Below are positions 30,328 through 39,167 of a DNA stretch of 64,000 nucleotides, in pieces; the stretch's first letter is position 1, and each line of letters starts with the position of its first letter. Location: positions 1 to 64,000 of the forward strand of contig NZ_PDIZ01000001.1 in NCBI RefSeq assembly GCF_002563635.1, read 5' to 3'. Source of the stretch: Bacillus sp. es.036 (lineage in GTDB: Bacteria; Bacillota; Bacilli; Bacillales; Guptibacillaceae). Under the pieces are notes generated by a model. It saw only the letters and a program-made list of their open reading frames with translations. It was not told the origin of the DNA and made no database searches. The position numbers were made by a program, and so were the translations under genes.

Positions 30328-30825
30328 TTAATAAACTTTTACAGTTTGTTCATTCGAATAGATGCGATTTCGTCCACTTCGTTTGGCTTGATAAAGGGCT
30401 TCATCGGCTTCTCGATAAAGTTGGGAGGGGGATGGAACCGTTTCTGGAAAGGTACTAGCCCCGATTGAAGCAGTGATATGAATGCTTATATCCTTAGTAA
30501 TCATAAACGAATTTTCCTCGATTATCGCTCGGACACGTTCTCCAATCTCTAATGCCTCTCTATTGAAACAATCACCTAGTAAAATGGTGAATTCTTCTCC
30601 ACCATTTCGAGATACAACATCGTTTAATCTAGCAGCACTTCTTAGCGTCTTACCAAACTGTTTTAATACGATATCTCCAGCTGCGTGGCCATATGTATCA
30701 TTCACTTTTTTAAAATGATCGATATCAATGACTAGAAGTGACAATGGCTTGTTATCGTCCGTAGCTGCTTCTTGTATCGCGCGATTTAACGCTTCATCAA
30801 AGCTTCTAACGTTATTTAATCGCAT
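30328..30825 (-). CDS. GGDEF-domain protein, N-terminally truncated (possible pseudogene)
   Basis: The frame encodes a nearly complete GGDEF domain: VIDIDHFKKVNDTYGHAAGD, the active-site loop NGGEEF, an RxxD inhibitory site five residues before it (RLND), and the DEALYQAKRSGRN end. The normal start of the domain, DxLTGLxNRRxF, is reduced to YMRLNNVRSF, and no sensory or membrane domain precedes it. The region upstream is taken by the divergent AhpD-like gene. ATG 30825 lacks a well-spaced ribosome binding site. Probably a decayed diguanylate cyclase remnant; a small active protein is possible. Confidence 0.65.
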   Translation of the reverse strand: MRLNNVRSFDEALNRAIQEAATDDNKPLSLLVIDIDHFKKVNDTYGHAAGDIVLKQFGKTLRSAARLNDVVSRNGGEEFTILLGDCFNREALEIGERVRAIIEENSFMITKDISIHITASIGASTFPETVPSPSQLYREADEALYQAKRSGRNRIYSNEQTVKVY

Positions 30826-30924
30826 ATATTTCAGTATAGAACCCTTCCATTTTGAAGAATGAATAAGAGTGAAAGAACATGTTGATATGATATGGTTAGG
30901 TAAAGTAAAGAAAGGATGATCGAA

Positions 30925-31425
30925 ATGCCGTGGATTAAACCTGCCAAACAATCAGATATAAAGGAGCTTGACATCTACAAAGATCTGGAACACCCCGTTC
31001 CTGTATTTAATCGACTGATTGCGAAAAGCCCTGATATTTTTTCAACGTTTATGCCTTTAGCAGCAGCGGTTAAAGCTGGAGTTTTAAATGAATTTGAAAC
31101 AGAAGCAGTTGTGGTTTTTGTTTCTCAATTAAATGGGTGTGAATTTTGTTATACCGGGCATGGAAACTTGTTAAAAGAAATTAGTGGAGATGAGTCTATT
31201 CTTGAGGAGCTTAATAACTATAAAAGCTCCAATGCCTTTGAGAGTCATTTGAAAAGTATTCTGAACTATGCAGAGAAAATTGTTACGAATCCAAAGAGCC
31301 TTGAGAAAGCGGATCTAGAGAAACTAAAAGAACATGGCTATAGTGAAAAAGAAATCGTTGAGATTAATCAATTGATTGCATATACATCGTATACAAATCA
31401 AACGTCGATTGGTCTCGGGTTATAA
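30925..31425 (+). CDS. Carboxymuconolactone decarboxylase/AhpD-like protein
   Basis: The 166-residue protein contains the redox motif CEFCYTGHG (C-x2-C with a downstream His), typical of AhpD-like peroxidase partners in the CMD family. It is preceded by PLAAAVKAGVLNEFETEAVVVFVSQLN, the usual helix before the active site. ATG 30925 is preferred over ATG 30916 because AAAGG abuts the latter. Likely role: alkylhydroperoxidase-type thiol peroxidase; the substrate is unknown. Confidence 0.85.
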   Translation: MPWIKPAKQSDIKELDIYKDLEHPVPVFNRLIAKSPDIFSTFMPLAAAVKAGVLNEFETEAVVVFVSQLNGCEFCYTGHGNLLKEISGDESILEELNNYKSSNAFESHLKSILNYAEKIVTNPKSLEKADLEKLKEHGYSEKEIVEINQLIAYTSYTNQTSIGLGL

Positions 31426-31460
31426 ATGATAGTTCACTGACGGATAACACCAGGTGTGAT

Positions 31461-31634
31461 TTTAAAAGGCTCTTTTCGTAGATATTGTTGCTTTTAGATA
31501 AGTAGTTAATTTCCGCTCCTACCCGCTTTCCGCGGGGCGGGCGGTGAGCCTCCTTCCGCTACAATTAGCGAAGTGTGGTTTTTTATTCAATAATTGATTC
31601 AAAAGCAACACTCTATTAGAAAAGAGCTTTTAAA
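31461..31634. repeat. Palindromic interspersed element with GC-rich core
   Basis: The left end (31461-31495, starting TTTAAAAGGCTCTTTTC) is about 80% complementary to the right end (31601-31634), forming imperfect terminal inverted repeats of about 34 bp. The core at 31515-31560 is GC-rich (CCGCTTTCCGCGGGGCGGGC, then GGTGAGCCTCC), unlike its AT-rich surroundings. It resembles dispersed intergenic repeats of Bacillaceae recalled from other genomes. It has no ORF, so it would be non-autonomous (MITE-like) or a structured RNA. Confidence 0.65.
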
Positions 31635-31641
31635 AAAAACG

Positions 31642-31678
31642 AAAAAGGACCTTCCAAAATAATTGGAGGGTCCTTTTT
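31642..31678 (-). terminator. Terminator of the amidase gene
   Basis: AAAAAGGACCTTCCAA pairs with TTGGAGGGTCCTTTTT with one G-U. It lies 6 nt past the amidase stop. Confidence 0.85.
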
Positions 31679-31684
31679 AAATTT

Positions 31685-33436
31685 TTACTTCGTTTTATAG
31701 TAATCTAATACACCTTGATAAATGCCTTCAGCAAGCTCTTCTCTATACTCTTGTGTAAGAAGAAGCTTGTATTCTTCATTATTCGTTAAGAAACCAACTT
31801 CGACAAGAACACTTGCCATCTTCGATTCTCGAATAACTGAGAAGCTCTGGTTCTTTACTCCACGGTTATTTGCTTCTGTTACTTCAATTAATCGTTTTTG
31901 AATACTTTCTGCAAGAGCTTTACTTTCCGCTGAGCTATATTTATCGTACCAATACGTTTCAATTCCATGAGCTGCTTCACTCGCTGCATTTGTATGCACG
32001 CTAATAAACGCATCGGCATTTAAGTTATTGGCGATAGTTGAACGCTCTCTTAGCTCTAAGAACGTATCATCTCTTCTCGTCATGACAACGTTCGCTCCAG
32101 CTGACTTAAGTTTTTTCTCGAGATAAAGCGAAACATCAAGGTTGATGTCTTTTTCCAATAGGTTGCCATTGCTTGCACCAGGATCATGATCTCCATGACC
32201 AGCATCGACAACAATGGTTAAGTTGTTTAATGAGTCACTACTTTGAAGGAGTAGGTAACCACTGTGAATGTAAGCTACTTGACCTTGGTATTTTATTTTT
32301 GCCCAATCTCCTGCATAACCGTAAATTGCGACTTCAGCATTACGAGGCAACGCGCCTATTTTTGTACCACTCATTTCAGGACTTGTACGCACATTTAGGC
32401 TCGAAGCTGTTACAATACCTGTTTCTAAAACAACTTCTTCTACTTGTTCTTTCATTTTGTACGAATTGACAATACTAGAAGAAAGAGCACCTTCACCACC
32501 TAATACCATTAATGAAGACGCATGTTGATGAAGATATGTTTGAACATCTGAAATAGGTTTCACATCATGTGCTAAAACAACAGGTGCATCTAATTTTTTC
32601 GCTAATGAGGCTGCTGCTACAGCATCAGGGTAATCTTCCTGATCGGCTAGTACGGAAGTTCCTCTTGCTAGAATGTAAGATGAGCTAGAGGCGAAGAACG
32701 CTTCATTAACTGCGATGTTTGTTTGAAAGCGATCTTTTCCTGAAAGACGGACAACTTTCTTGCCTAGTTGCTCTAATTGACTACGTACATCTTCAGAGAC
32801 TACAGAAGACCCACCAATTAAATAGACTGTTTTTATGCTTGAAGGAAGCTTAGGTGCCTTTGAAACAGTCGATAAATAAATAGGATAATGTTTAATAGCT
32901 GCTACGCTTGATGCTGAAAGAGAGTCAGCTACTTGCATGCCATTAACGATAATAGCTGTCGAAGTTTGATCAAGCCCAGCAGCTTGATTGATTGCGTTGG
33001 CCGTTTCAAAACGATCTGACCCTTTCAATCGCGACACGGTGTATTTTTGTTTTAATTGATTCTCAACATCTTGACTGATTGCTCCCGTACCACCTAGAAT
33101 ATAAATTTTTCTGGCTCCAAGTCGTTCAAGCTCATTTGCAACGTTAGAATCAAGTTTTGTTGATCCAGTTAATAGGATAGGAGCTTGTTTAACACCGGCT
33201 AAACCAGAACTTGCTAGTGCATCGAAAGGCATATCAGCACGAGTTAGGATAACGGCTTTTTCAGTCGTTGTTAGCTTTCCTGGTGAAACTTTCTTAGAAA
33301 TTTCAATAGCTGTTTCAATTCGATTTGCTCCACTAATACGTTCAACATCATTACTAGCTGATGTTTTTTCTGGAAAACTTATTCCTGTAAAAAGTAAAAT
33401 AACGGCCATAATCAACGTAAAAAGCTTTTTCCGCAC
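31685..33436 (-). CDS. Secreted N-acetylmuramoyl-L-alanine amidase with three CWB2 repeats
   Basis: The 583-residue protein cleaves the bond between muramic acid and L-alanine in peptidoglycan. Signal peptide: about residues 1-27. Three cell-wall-binding type 2 repeats follow (about 33-315), each with R-(L/I)-(S/K)-G-x-(D/N)-R-(F/I)-(Q/E)-T and an (Y/L)-(I/L)-(I/V)-GG motif. A bacterial SH3 domain (about 340-400) precedes an Amidase_3 domain (about 408-580) with IVVDAGHGDHDPGA, a downstream SVHTN and VEVGFLTN for zinc binding and catalysis. The layout is like LytC/CwlB with extra SH3. It is monocistronic. Confidence 0.93.
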   Translation of the reverse strand: MRKKLFTLIMAVILLFTGISFPEKTSASNDVERISGANRIETAIEISKKVSPGKLTTTEKAVILTRADMPFDALASSGLAGVKQAPILLTGSTKLDSNVANELERLGARKIYILGGTGAISQDVENQLKQKYTVSRLKGSDRFETANAINQAAGLDQTSTAIIVNGMQVADSLSASSVAAIKHYPIYLSTVSKAPKLPSSIKTVYLIGGSSVVSEDVRSQLEQLGKKVVRLSGKDRFQTNIAVNEAFFASSSSYILARGTSVLADQEDYPDAVAAASLAKKLDAPVVLAHDVKPISDVQTYLHQHASSLMVLGGEGALSSSIVNSYKMKEQVEEVVLETGIVTASSLNVRTSPEMSGTKIGALPRNAEVAIYGYAGDWAKIKYQGQVAYIHSGYLLLQSSDSLNNLTIVVDAGHGDHDPGASNGNLLEKDINLDVSLYLEKKLKSAGANVVMTRRDDTFLELRERSTIANNLNADAFISVHTNAASEAAHGIETYWYDKYSSAESKALAESIQKRLIEVTEANNRGVKNQSFSVIRESKMASVLVEVGFLTNNEEYKLLLTQEYREELAEGIYQGVLDYYKTK

Positions 33437-33679
33437 GATGTGTATTCCCCCATATTTTGTTTGTCTGTTTTTCTTATGTACTTAGTGGCCTCCCTTCAAC
33501 AGCCTCCCTTCAAAATTAGTATCAAATGGAAAGTATTTCTTAACTATTTTTAATATCGGCCTCGAATACGAGAGATTATAGGGTCCTTTTGTACTAAAAA
33601 CAGATAAAAATCGACGGGATTTGATAAAAATTCTCTTACAAATTCGAATTGTTGGAATTTAACAGCATCCCTATAAATA

Positions 33680-33708
33680 TTGACATTATTTTGAGTTTTC
33701 TTTAAACT
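33680..33708 (+). promoter_or_regulatory. Promoter of the VmlR-like gene
   Basis: TTGACA (33680-33685) and TAAACT (33703-33708) are 17 nt apart. It lies about 260 nt before the coding start, leaving a leader of about 250 nt. The stretch 33437-33679 upstream shows no gene. Confidence 0.75.
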
Positions 33709-33731
33709 AATGACAACGAAAGACGAAGGGA

Positions 33732-33830
33732 ATGGTTAAGGAGCGATGGAAAACTAATCTTATTTTTTCAGATCAACTTTCAATAAATGAAATTGAGATT
33801 CTGGAGAATAGGATTAGTCTGTCTTTTTAA
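33732..33830 (+). CDS. Candidate 32-residue leader ORF upstream of the VmlR-like gene
   Basis: The ORF starts MVKERWKTNLIFSDQLSINE and lies within the 5' leader between promoter and attenuator. GAAGGG sits only 1 nt before its ATG, which is poor spacing. A minimal ORF M-E-N-stop at 33746 has AAGGAG 2 nt upstream. One of them could be the stalling ORF of a ribosome-mediated attenuator; neither is certain. Confidence 0.35.
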   Translation: MVKERWKTNLIFSDQLSINEIEILENRISLSF

Positions 33831-33902
33831 CCTTCCATGCTTGCTGAAATGTGCTTCTTTAAGATGCGTTCTTTTAGCGTGCGTAGGTATATGGATTGAC
33901 AG

Positions 33903-33930
33903 ACCTCTCCAGAAAATGGGGAGGTTTTTT
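33903..33930 (+). terminator. Attenuator-type terminator before the VmlR-like gene
   Basis: ACCTCTCC and GGGGAGGT flank AGAAAAT, followed by a T tract. It ends 39 nt before the start codon and downstream of the only recognisable promoter, so transcription must read through it. Confidence 0.8.
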
Positions 33931-33968
33931 ACTCCCCAAAAAAATGAAATGGAGAATGGGGAGATTCG

Positions 33969-35639
33969 ATGAACGTTATGTCGATCAAAGGATTGAAGAA
34001 AACTTTTAATGAAAATCGGCTATTTCAGCATGTAAATATCGATATCCATCAAGGCGAGCGGATTGGTATTGTTGGGCCTAACGGTGCTGGCAAAACAACT
34101 CTGGCAAGGATGATCGTAAAAGAGATTGATCCAGATGAAGGGACAATTTCATGTAAAGGAAAAATTGGTTACTTAAAGCAATCGATTGATCAGGAGGGGA
34201 TGATTGAGAACCATAGAGTGGATGGGGATTCTTTCGATTTCAAAAGAGAAAAGGAATTAGGGATTCGTTCACTTAATGTAGAGGCGGAAAATTTAAGCGG
34301 TGGCGAAAAGTTAAAACTTGCGCTCACAAAAGTTTGGTCTACGAATCCGGATTTATTGATTCTCGATGAACCGACAAATCATTTAGATGAAAAAGGTGTT
34401 AATTGGTTGATTCGAGAGCTTCATTCTTTTCAAGGAGCGGTTCTTGTTATTTCTCACGATCGTTATTTTCTCGACCAAACCATTAATCGAATCCTTGAAG
34501 TTGAAGCGGGTAAGATAAATGAATATCAAGGAAACTATTCCGCGTATCGAATTGAAAAGCAAAATAGATATGAAGAACAGCTTCATCACTATTCCGTACA
34601 ACAAAAAGAAGTAAAGCGAATAGAAGAGCAGCTCGCTGGATTAACGAACTGGTCAGACAAAGCACATCGGGGATCAACCAAACAAGATGGGTATAAGGAA
34701 TATTACCGGATGAAGGCGAAGAAAATGGATCGCCAGGTAAAGTCAAAGCAAAAACGACTTGAGAAGGAGCTACAGAAAAATAAATTAGAACAACCTGATC
34801 AGGAGAAAGCGATTCGATTTCAATTTCAGGAAAACAATTCCCGTGGGAAACGATTGTTAGAAGCGATGAATGCGGGCAAATGCTATGAGGAACGATGGTT
34901 ATTTCGAAGAAGTTCTTTCTATATGAAGTATGGGGAACGAATTGGGATTGTTGGGGAAAATGGATGTGGGAAAACAACATTGCTACGTACGTTGCTTGGA
35001 TTGGAACACCCGAGCGAAGGAGAAGTGTGGAAAAGTCCATCACTTAAGATTGGCTATCTTTCGCAAGATGTCCATGATCTTCCGGAAGACAAGACTCCTC
35101 TTGACGTTTTAAATGTAGTAACCAAGGAAGAAATCTTTCAGACAAAATCGATTTTGGCTTCGATGGGAATGGAAAGAGTGAACGCCACAATTAACCAACT
35201 TAGTCTTGGAGAACGGACAAAACTTAAGCTAACGCGTATGCTGATGAACAAATATGATCTATTAATCCTTGATGAGCCGACAAATCATTTGGATTTGCCT
35301 TCACGAGAACAGTTGGAGTCTACCCTTCAATCCTTTACAGGCAGTTTACTTATTGTGTCACATGATGTGTATTTTTTGGAAAAGATGTGTGATCGGTTGT
35401 TCGTGTTTGAAGATCAAAGAGTGAAAAGGGTTGAAATGAACTTATCTGACTTTCGGAGTCGAACGAAAGAAAAAAGCTCTTTTGTTTCTTCAAAAAAAGA
35501 TGAAGAACAAAAGATGCTTTTAGATAACGAAATTTCTGCGCTAATAAGTGAGATTAGTTTACTACTTCCTGGTGATGAGAAATTAGCTGAGCTCGATAGT
35601 AGACTTAAGATGTTAGTTGAGAAAAAGAGATTACTTTAG
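33969..35639 (+). CDS. ABC-F ribosome-protection protein, VmlR-like
   Basis: The 556-residue protein has two ABC domains without membrane helices. Walker A motifs are GPNGAGKTTLA (about residue 36) and GENGCGKTTLL; both halves have LILDEPTNHLD. The interdomain linker (NWSDKAHRGSTKQDGYKEYY, then RMKAKKMDRQVKSKQKRLEKE) closely follows that of B. subtilis VmlR, which displaces virginiamycin M, lincomycin and pleuromutilin-type drugs from the ribosome. A C-terminal charged tail is present. Promoter, long leader and attenuator upstream match the regulated expression known for vmlR. GGGGAG precedes ATG 33969. Confidence 0.9.
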   Translation: MNVMSIKGLKKTFNENRLFQHVNIDIHQGERIGIVGPNGAGKTTLARMIVKEIDPDEGTISCKGKIGYLKQSIDQEGMIENHRVDGDSFDFKREKELGIRSLNVEAENLSGGEKLKLALTKVWSTNPDLLILDEPTNHLDEKGVNWLIRELHSFQGAVLVISHDRYFLDQTINRILEVEAGKINEYQGNYSAYRIEKQNRYEEQLHHYSVQQKEVKRIEEQLAGLTNWSDKAHRGSTKQDGYKEYYRMKAKKMDRQVKSKQKRLEKELQKNKLEQPDQEKAIRFQFQENNSRGKRLLEAMNAGKCYEERWLFRRSSFYMKYGERIGIVGENGCGKTTLLRTLLGLEHPSEGEVWKSPSLKIGYLSQDVHDLPEDKTPLDVLNVVTKEEIFQTKSILASMGMERVNATINQLSLGERTKLKLTRMLMNKYDLLILDEPTNHLDLPSREQLESTLQSFTGSLLIVSHDVYFLEKMCDRLFVFEDQRVKRVEMNLSDFRSRTKEKSSFVSSKKDEEQKMLLDNEISALISEISLLLPGDEKLAELDSRLKMLVEKKRLL

Positions 35640-35818
35640 ACGTCTTCTACTGCAAAGAAGCGTTCAACTGAATACAAATCTGCTTTTGGATGATTACGAA
35701 GTAAGACATAGCCTTCACGCTGTGCTTCTTCAAAATTATCGTACTCATCTTCTGAATGAAAGATTGCTCTCCGTCTTTCGTTATAGAGGGTAATGGAGTA
35801 GTATTCTTTAATTTCCAT
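35636..35818 (-). CDS. Small hypothetical protein
   Basis: The 60-residue hydrophilic, acidic and aromatic protein (YNERRRAIFHSEDEYDNFEE) has an AGGAGAGAG ribosome binding site. Its stop overlaps the end of the convergent ABC-F gene by 4 nt. No family was recognised. Confidence 0.65.
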   Translation of the reverse strand: MEIKEYYSITLYNERRRAIFHSEDEYDNFEEAQREGYVLLRNHPKADLYSVERFFAVEDV

Positions 35819-35940
35819 TTATCTCTCTCCTTTTTCCTTTGTTTCTACTAGTTCTATGCAAATCTCTTATTGTTTATACTAGACTTATAGAAAAAATGCG
35901 TTTTATTCTCTTTGGTTATACTAAGGAGAGATAGGAGCTG

Positions 35941-36681
35941 ATGACAATTCAAATTGGCACACTAAGTGAAATCATGCGTCACCCTGTGAAATCAATGACA
36001 GGTGAAGCCGTTACAGAGACCATGGTCATGAACTACGGACTTTATGGTGATCGAAGTCATGTCATTTTAGATGAGAAGCAATCGTTTTTAACAATTACAC
36101 AGTTTCCATCACTAGTGCGCTATCAAGCATCGTTCAGTGCACATGAATCACTAGACGGTTATCCTGAACCTGTTATTGTGACACCAGAGGGTGAAACATT
36201 TAAATGGTCGGACTCAACCTGGCTAACAGAACTAGAAGCAAAAACGTCGAAACAGCTAACAAAAAAGGTTTACCATCCTAAACACGTTCCGATCGGACCG
36301 ATTGAGGAAGAACATCTACTGATTCTAACTGACGCTTCTCTTCAGGCATTAGAGGAGTCATGGGGAAAACAAACGGATCAACGGCGATTTCGACCAAACT
36401 TGAAACTTAACTTATTTGAGAAAACGCCATTTGTCGAACAAGCGTGGGAAGGGAAATATTTGAGAATTGGGGAAGAGGTACTCATTCAATTCGTAAAGCC
36501 CTGTGAACGGTGTATGATTATCACAGTTGACCCTAAAACAGGAGAAAAACAGCCTGAATTATTGAAGAAAATTGCGCAAGAACACGAGAATTTTTTTGGA
36601 ATGTATGCTCGAGTCATTCAAGCTGGAAATATTAGCACGAATGACAAATTGTTGCTCCTAGATAAAACAGAAAAGAGATAA
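35941..36681 (+). CDS. MOSC domain-containing protein
   Basis: The 246-residue protein has the MOSC_N beta-barrel start (MRHPVKSMTGE) and the MOSC core with RFRPNLKLN and the cysteine loop FVKPCERCMIITVDPKTGE. MOSC proteins carry sulfur or bind molybdenum cofactor, and relatives such as YiiM or mARC reduce N-hydroxylated compounds. Which applies here is unclear. AGGAG lies 5 nt before ATG 35941. No molybdopterin genes are nearby. Confidence 0.85.
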   Translation: MTIQIGTLSEIMRHPVKSMTGEAVTETMVMNYGLYGDRSHVILDEKQSFLTITQFPSLVRYQASFSAHESLDGYPEPVIVTPEGETFKWSDSTWLTELEAKTSKQLTKKVYHPKHVPIGPIEEEHLLILTDASLQALEESWGKQTDQRRFRPNLKLNLFEKTPFVEQAWEGKYLRIGEEVLIQFVKPCERCMIITVDPKTGEKQPELLKKIAQEHENFFGMYARVIQAGNISTNDKLLLLDKTEKR

Positions 36682-36755
36682 GGAAAATATTCCCGAAAAC
36701 AGTTTTTGGTTTTTACGTTAGAGATAATGCTGAGCAGGGTACAATCAAGGATGGA

Positions 36756-36830
36756 GCCCCGTCTTTGGATGGGATGCTTCGATTTCCACACAGGAGGGGT
36801 CCCATCCACGGGGTGGGGTCCCATTTTTTG
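36756..36830 (+). ncRNA. Structured GC-rich intergenic element ending in a terminator; candidate small RNA or attenuator
   Basis: CCCCGT-TTT-GGATGGGA-type sequence at 36757-36774 pairs with TCCCATCCACGGGG (36800-36813). Alternatively the second copy of GGGGTCCCA (36815-36823; first copy 36796-36804) is followed by a T tract. A possible TACAAT -10 lies at 36740-36745. It may end the MOSC transcript, or be a separate RNA upstream of pepF. Confidence 0.4.
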
Positions 36831-36953
36831 TGTTTTGATTTTATACTTATCAAAAAGCGGTCGTCCTTTGTGAATGATCTAGAGGCATGGGCTGTCTGAA
36901 AATTCTGTGGTAAACTATGGAATGGTACATAATGCATCTTAAGGGGGAAGCTG

Positions 36954-38648
36954 ATGAGTACGTTTTACGTTGAAAAGTATGATTTCACAAATCCATCTAA
37001 ACTTGACGAGGAGTTTAAATCTCTTCTCGATCAGCCACTTCATTCTGCTGATGAATTAGAAAAATGGGTCTTGCGTTTATCTGAATTAATGGATGGCATA
37101 GCAGAAGGGCTTGCTGGGCATTATATTGATTTCCAGTGCCATAGTAACAGTGAAGAAGCAAAAAAAGCGATTGAGCACGATCAAGAATACATTGAACCGA
37201 TGGTAAAGCGATATGAAGGTGAATTTGATAAGAAGTTTCAGAGCTCGCCCCACAGACTGGAGCTAAACCAGAACTATTACAAGCAATTTCTGCTTCGAAA
37301 AGAAAATGCGATGGCGCTTTTCAATGAAGAAAATATTGATTTAGAAGTTGAAGAAGATCGAATCGTCAATCGTTATTTTGAACATACAGGTTCTCTTTCG
37401 TTTAACTGGAACGGTGAAGAGAAAACGCTGAGCGAAATGTTTCTTATGATGCAAGACGCAGATCGCTCCATTCGAAAAAGCGCAATGGAAGAAATCTTTC
37501 AAACGTTATTAACGAAAAAGGAAGATTTACAAGGAATTATGGATGAGCTAATTCAGCTTCGCCAGAAAAAAGCAGAAAATGTAAATCTCGATAATTACCG
37601 AGATTATATGTTTAAGAAATACGAGCGTTTTGATTATACACCAGAAGATTGTAAGGCTCTTGCAGAAGCTGTACGAAAGCATGTTGTGCCTTTAAAGGAA
37701 AAGTTGCAGAAAAAGCACCAGCAAGAGCTTAGTATTGAGACATATAAACCGTGGGATACGAGAGCTGTTCCAAAAGATAAGCTGCCGCTTCGTCCTTTTA
37801 ATAAAATCGACGAGCTCATTAAAGGAACATCTACTATTTTTGATCAGCTATCTCCACGCTTCTCTTATCTTTTAAACGAGATGAATGAGAAGGGAGCTCT
37901 TGATCTTGAAAGCCGTAAAGGAAAGGCTCAAGGCGGTTTTTGTGAGTATTTACCAGTGTCGGAGCTTTCGTTTATTTTTATGAACAGTACAAAATCACAG
38001 GATGACTTCATAACGCTTCTTCATGAGATGGGTCACTGCATTCATAATGATTTTAAACGAAATCAAATGCTATCCGCTTATCAAGATACGCCGATGGAGT
38101 CTGCAGAACTTGCAAGTATGACGATGGAACTTCTTACAATGGACTATTGGAATCTTATGTATACGGATGAAAAAGAACTGCTTCGAGCTAAAAAAGACCA
38201 GCTGGAAGGCTTGATTCTCTTTCTACCAAATGGAATCGTGGTGGATCAGTTCCAACATTGGATGTATGAGAATCCGAATCATACGAGCAAAGAACGAAGT
38301 GAAAAATACATGGAGCTCTCACGCACGTATGATTCTTCCTATGTCGATTGGACAGGGCAAGAAGAATGGATTCAAAATAATTGGCAGTTAATCCTTCATA
38401 TCTTTGAAGTGCCTTTCTATTATATTGAATATGTGATCGCACAACTTGGCGCCATTCAAATGTATCGTCAGTATCGTGAAAATCCTGAGCAGACACTTGA
38501 GAATTATAACCGTGCCCTATCACTTGGAAGCTCTGTTTCATTAACTGAAGTATATGCAGCAGCTGGCATCCACTTTGACTTCTCTGAAACAATGATCAAA
38601 GGGTTAATGGACTTTATTTCGATTGAGCTCGATTCATTAACTGAATAA
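36954..38648 (+). CDS. M3-family oligoendopeptidase (PepF-like)
   Basis: This cytoplasmic zinc metallopeptidase cuts medium-length peptides. The 564-residue chain has the catalytic motif LLHEMGHCIH (HExxH, about residue 360) and the third ligand region ESAELASMTMELL about 26 residues later. The pattern matches the M3B oligoendopeptidase F family. GGGGGAAGCTG precedes ATG 36954, and the gene has its own terminator. Confidence 0.92.
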   Translation: MSTFYVEKYDFTNPSKLDEEFKSLLDQPLHSADELEKWVLRLSELMDGIAEGLAGHYIDFQCHSNSEEAKKAIEHDQEYIEPMVKRYEGEFDKKFQSSPHRLELNQNYYKQFLLRKENAMALFNEENIDLEVEEDRIVNRYFEHTGSLSFNWNGEEKTLSEMFLMMQDADRSIRKSAMEEIFQTLLTKKEDLQGIMDELIQLRQKKAENVNLDNYRDYMFKKYERFDYTPEDCKALAEAVRKHVVPLKEKLQKKHQQELSIETYKPWDTRAVPKDKLPLRPFNKIDELIKGTSTIFDQLSPRFSYLLNEMNEKGALDLESRKGKAQGGFCEYLPVSELSFIFMNSTKSQDDFITLLHEMGHCIHNDFKRNQMLSAYQDTPMESAELASMTMELLTMDYWNLMYTDEKELLRAKKDQLEGLILFLPNGIVVDQFQHWMYENPNHTSKERSEKYMELSRTYDSSYVDWTGQEEWIQNNWQLILHIFEVPFYYIEYVIAQLGAIQMYRQYRENPEQTLENYNRALSLGSSVSLTEVYAAAGIHFDFSETMIKGLMDFISIELDSLTE

Positions 38649-38653
38649 AACAG

Positions 38654-38692
38654 GAAAGCCTCTCTCTTAAATTAATAGGAGAGAGGCTTTTT
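38654..38692 (+). terminator. Terminator of the oligoendopeptidase gene
   Basis: AAAGCCTCTCTC pairs with GAGAGAGGCTTT, followed by T residues. Confidence 0.85.
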
Positions 38693-38726
38693 GATAGTTA
38701 TACTAGGTTGAAATGACGCTTTCTAA

Positions 38727-39008
38727 CTAATTGTCATTAATTGTCCATACCTTACAGCTAGGGCACTGAATAATTTCAAATCGATCTTTTTTAAGTTCAT
38801 CCATCCACTCTTCCCATGAGTCATGCTCTGGTGAAATTTCTAGCGTTTTAACGGTCTGCAACTCATCTCCATCGCTATTTGTACAGGTACATTCTACAAT
38901 TGCGAGGTTTGAATCTTGATAGTCATGTTCTTTTGTATTTTCAACGGACCAGTTAATTAATCTCTGGTCGGTTGGCTGGCGTTCTTTATAATGGGTACGG
39001 GTTAACAT
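38727..39008 (-). CDS. Small hypothetical protein with cysteine pairs
   Basis: The 93-residue acidic protein has a CTC pair (VECTCTNSDG) and a C-terminal CPSC motif (IIQCPSCKVWTIND) that together could bind zinc. The ribosome binding site is AGGAGG. It is unlike any family recognised here. Confidence 0.65.
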   Translation of the reverse strand: MLTRTHYKERQPTDQRLINWSVENTKEHDYQDSNLAIVECTCTNSDGDELQTVKTLEISPEHDSWEEWMDELKKDRFEIIQCPSCKVWTINDN

Positions 39009-39167
39009 TAAATCACTCCTCCTTGTGTAAGGTCAGGTTCTTTACCTCATTAGCGAAATAGCCTATGATGGAAGTAACATTTTTCACTATTCTGCATGTT
39101 CGAAATTGACATGGAGCATCCTTTTCCTAGTCCGTTAAAATTGATATCCACTTAAGGAGGGATACAC

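Noticed and set aside
31461-31634. Insertion sequence
   Set aside because: There is no transposase ORF; only inverted ends and a short core remain, so it is listed as a repeat.
33787-33972. A 61-residue frame ending at the VmlR-like start
   Set aside because: It has no ribosome binding site and reads straight through the attenuator hairpin; the leader interpretation explains the region better.
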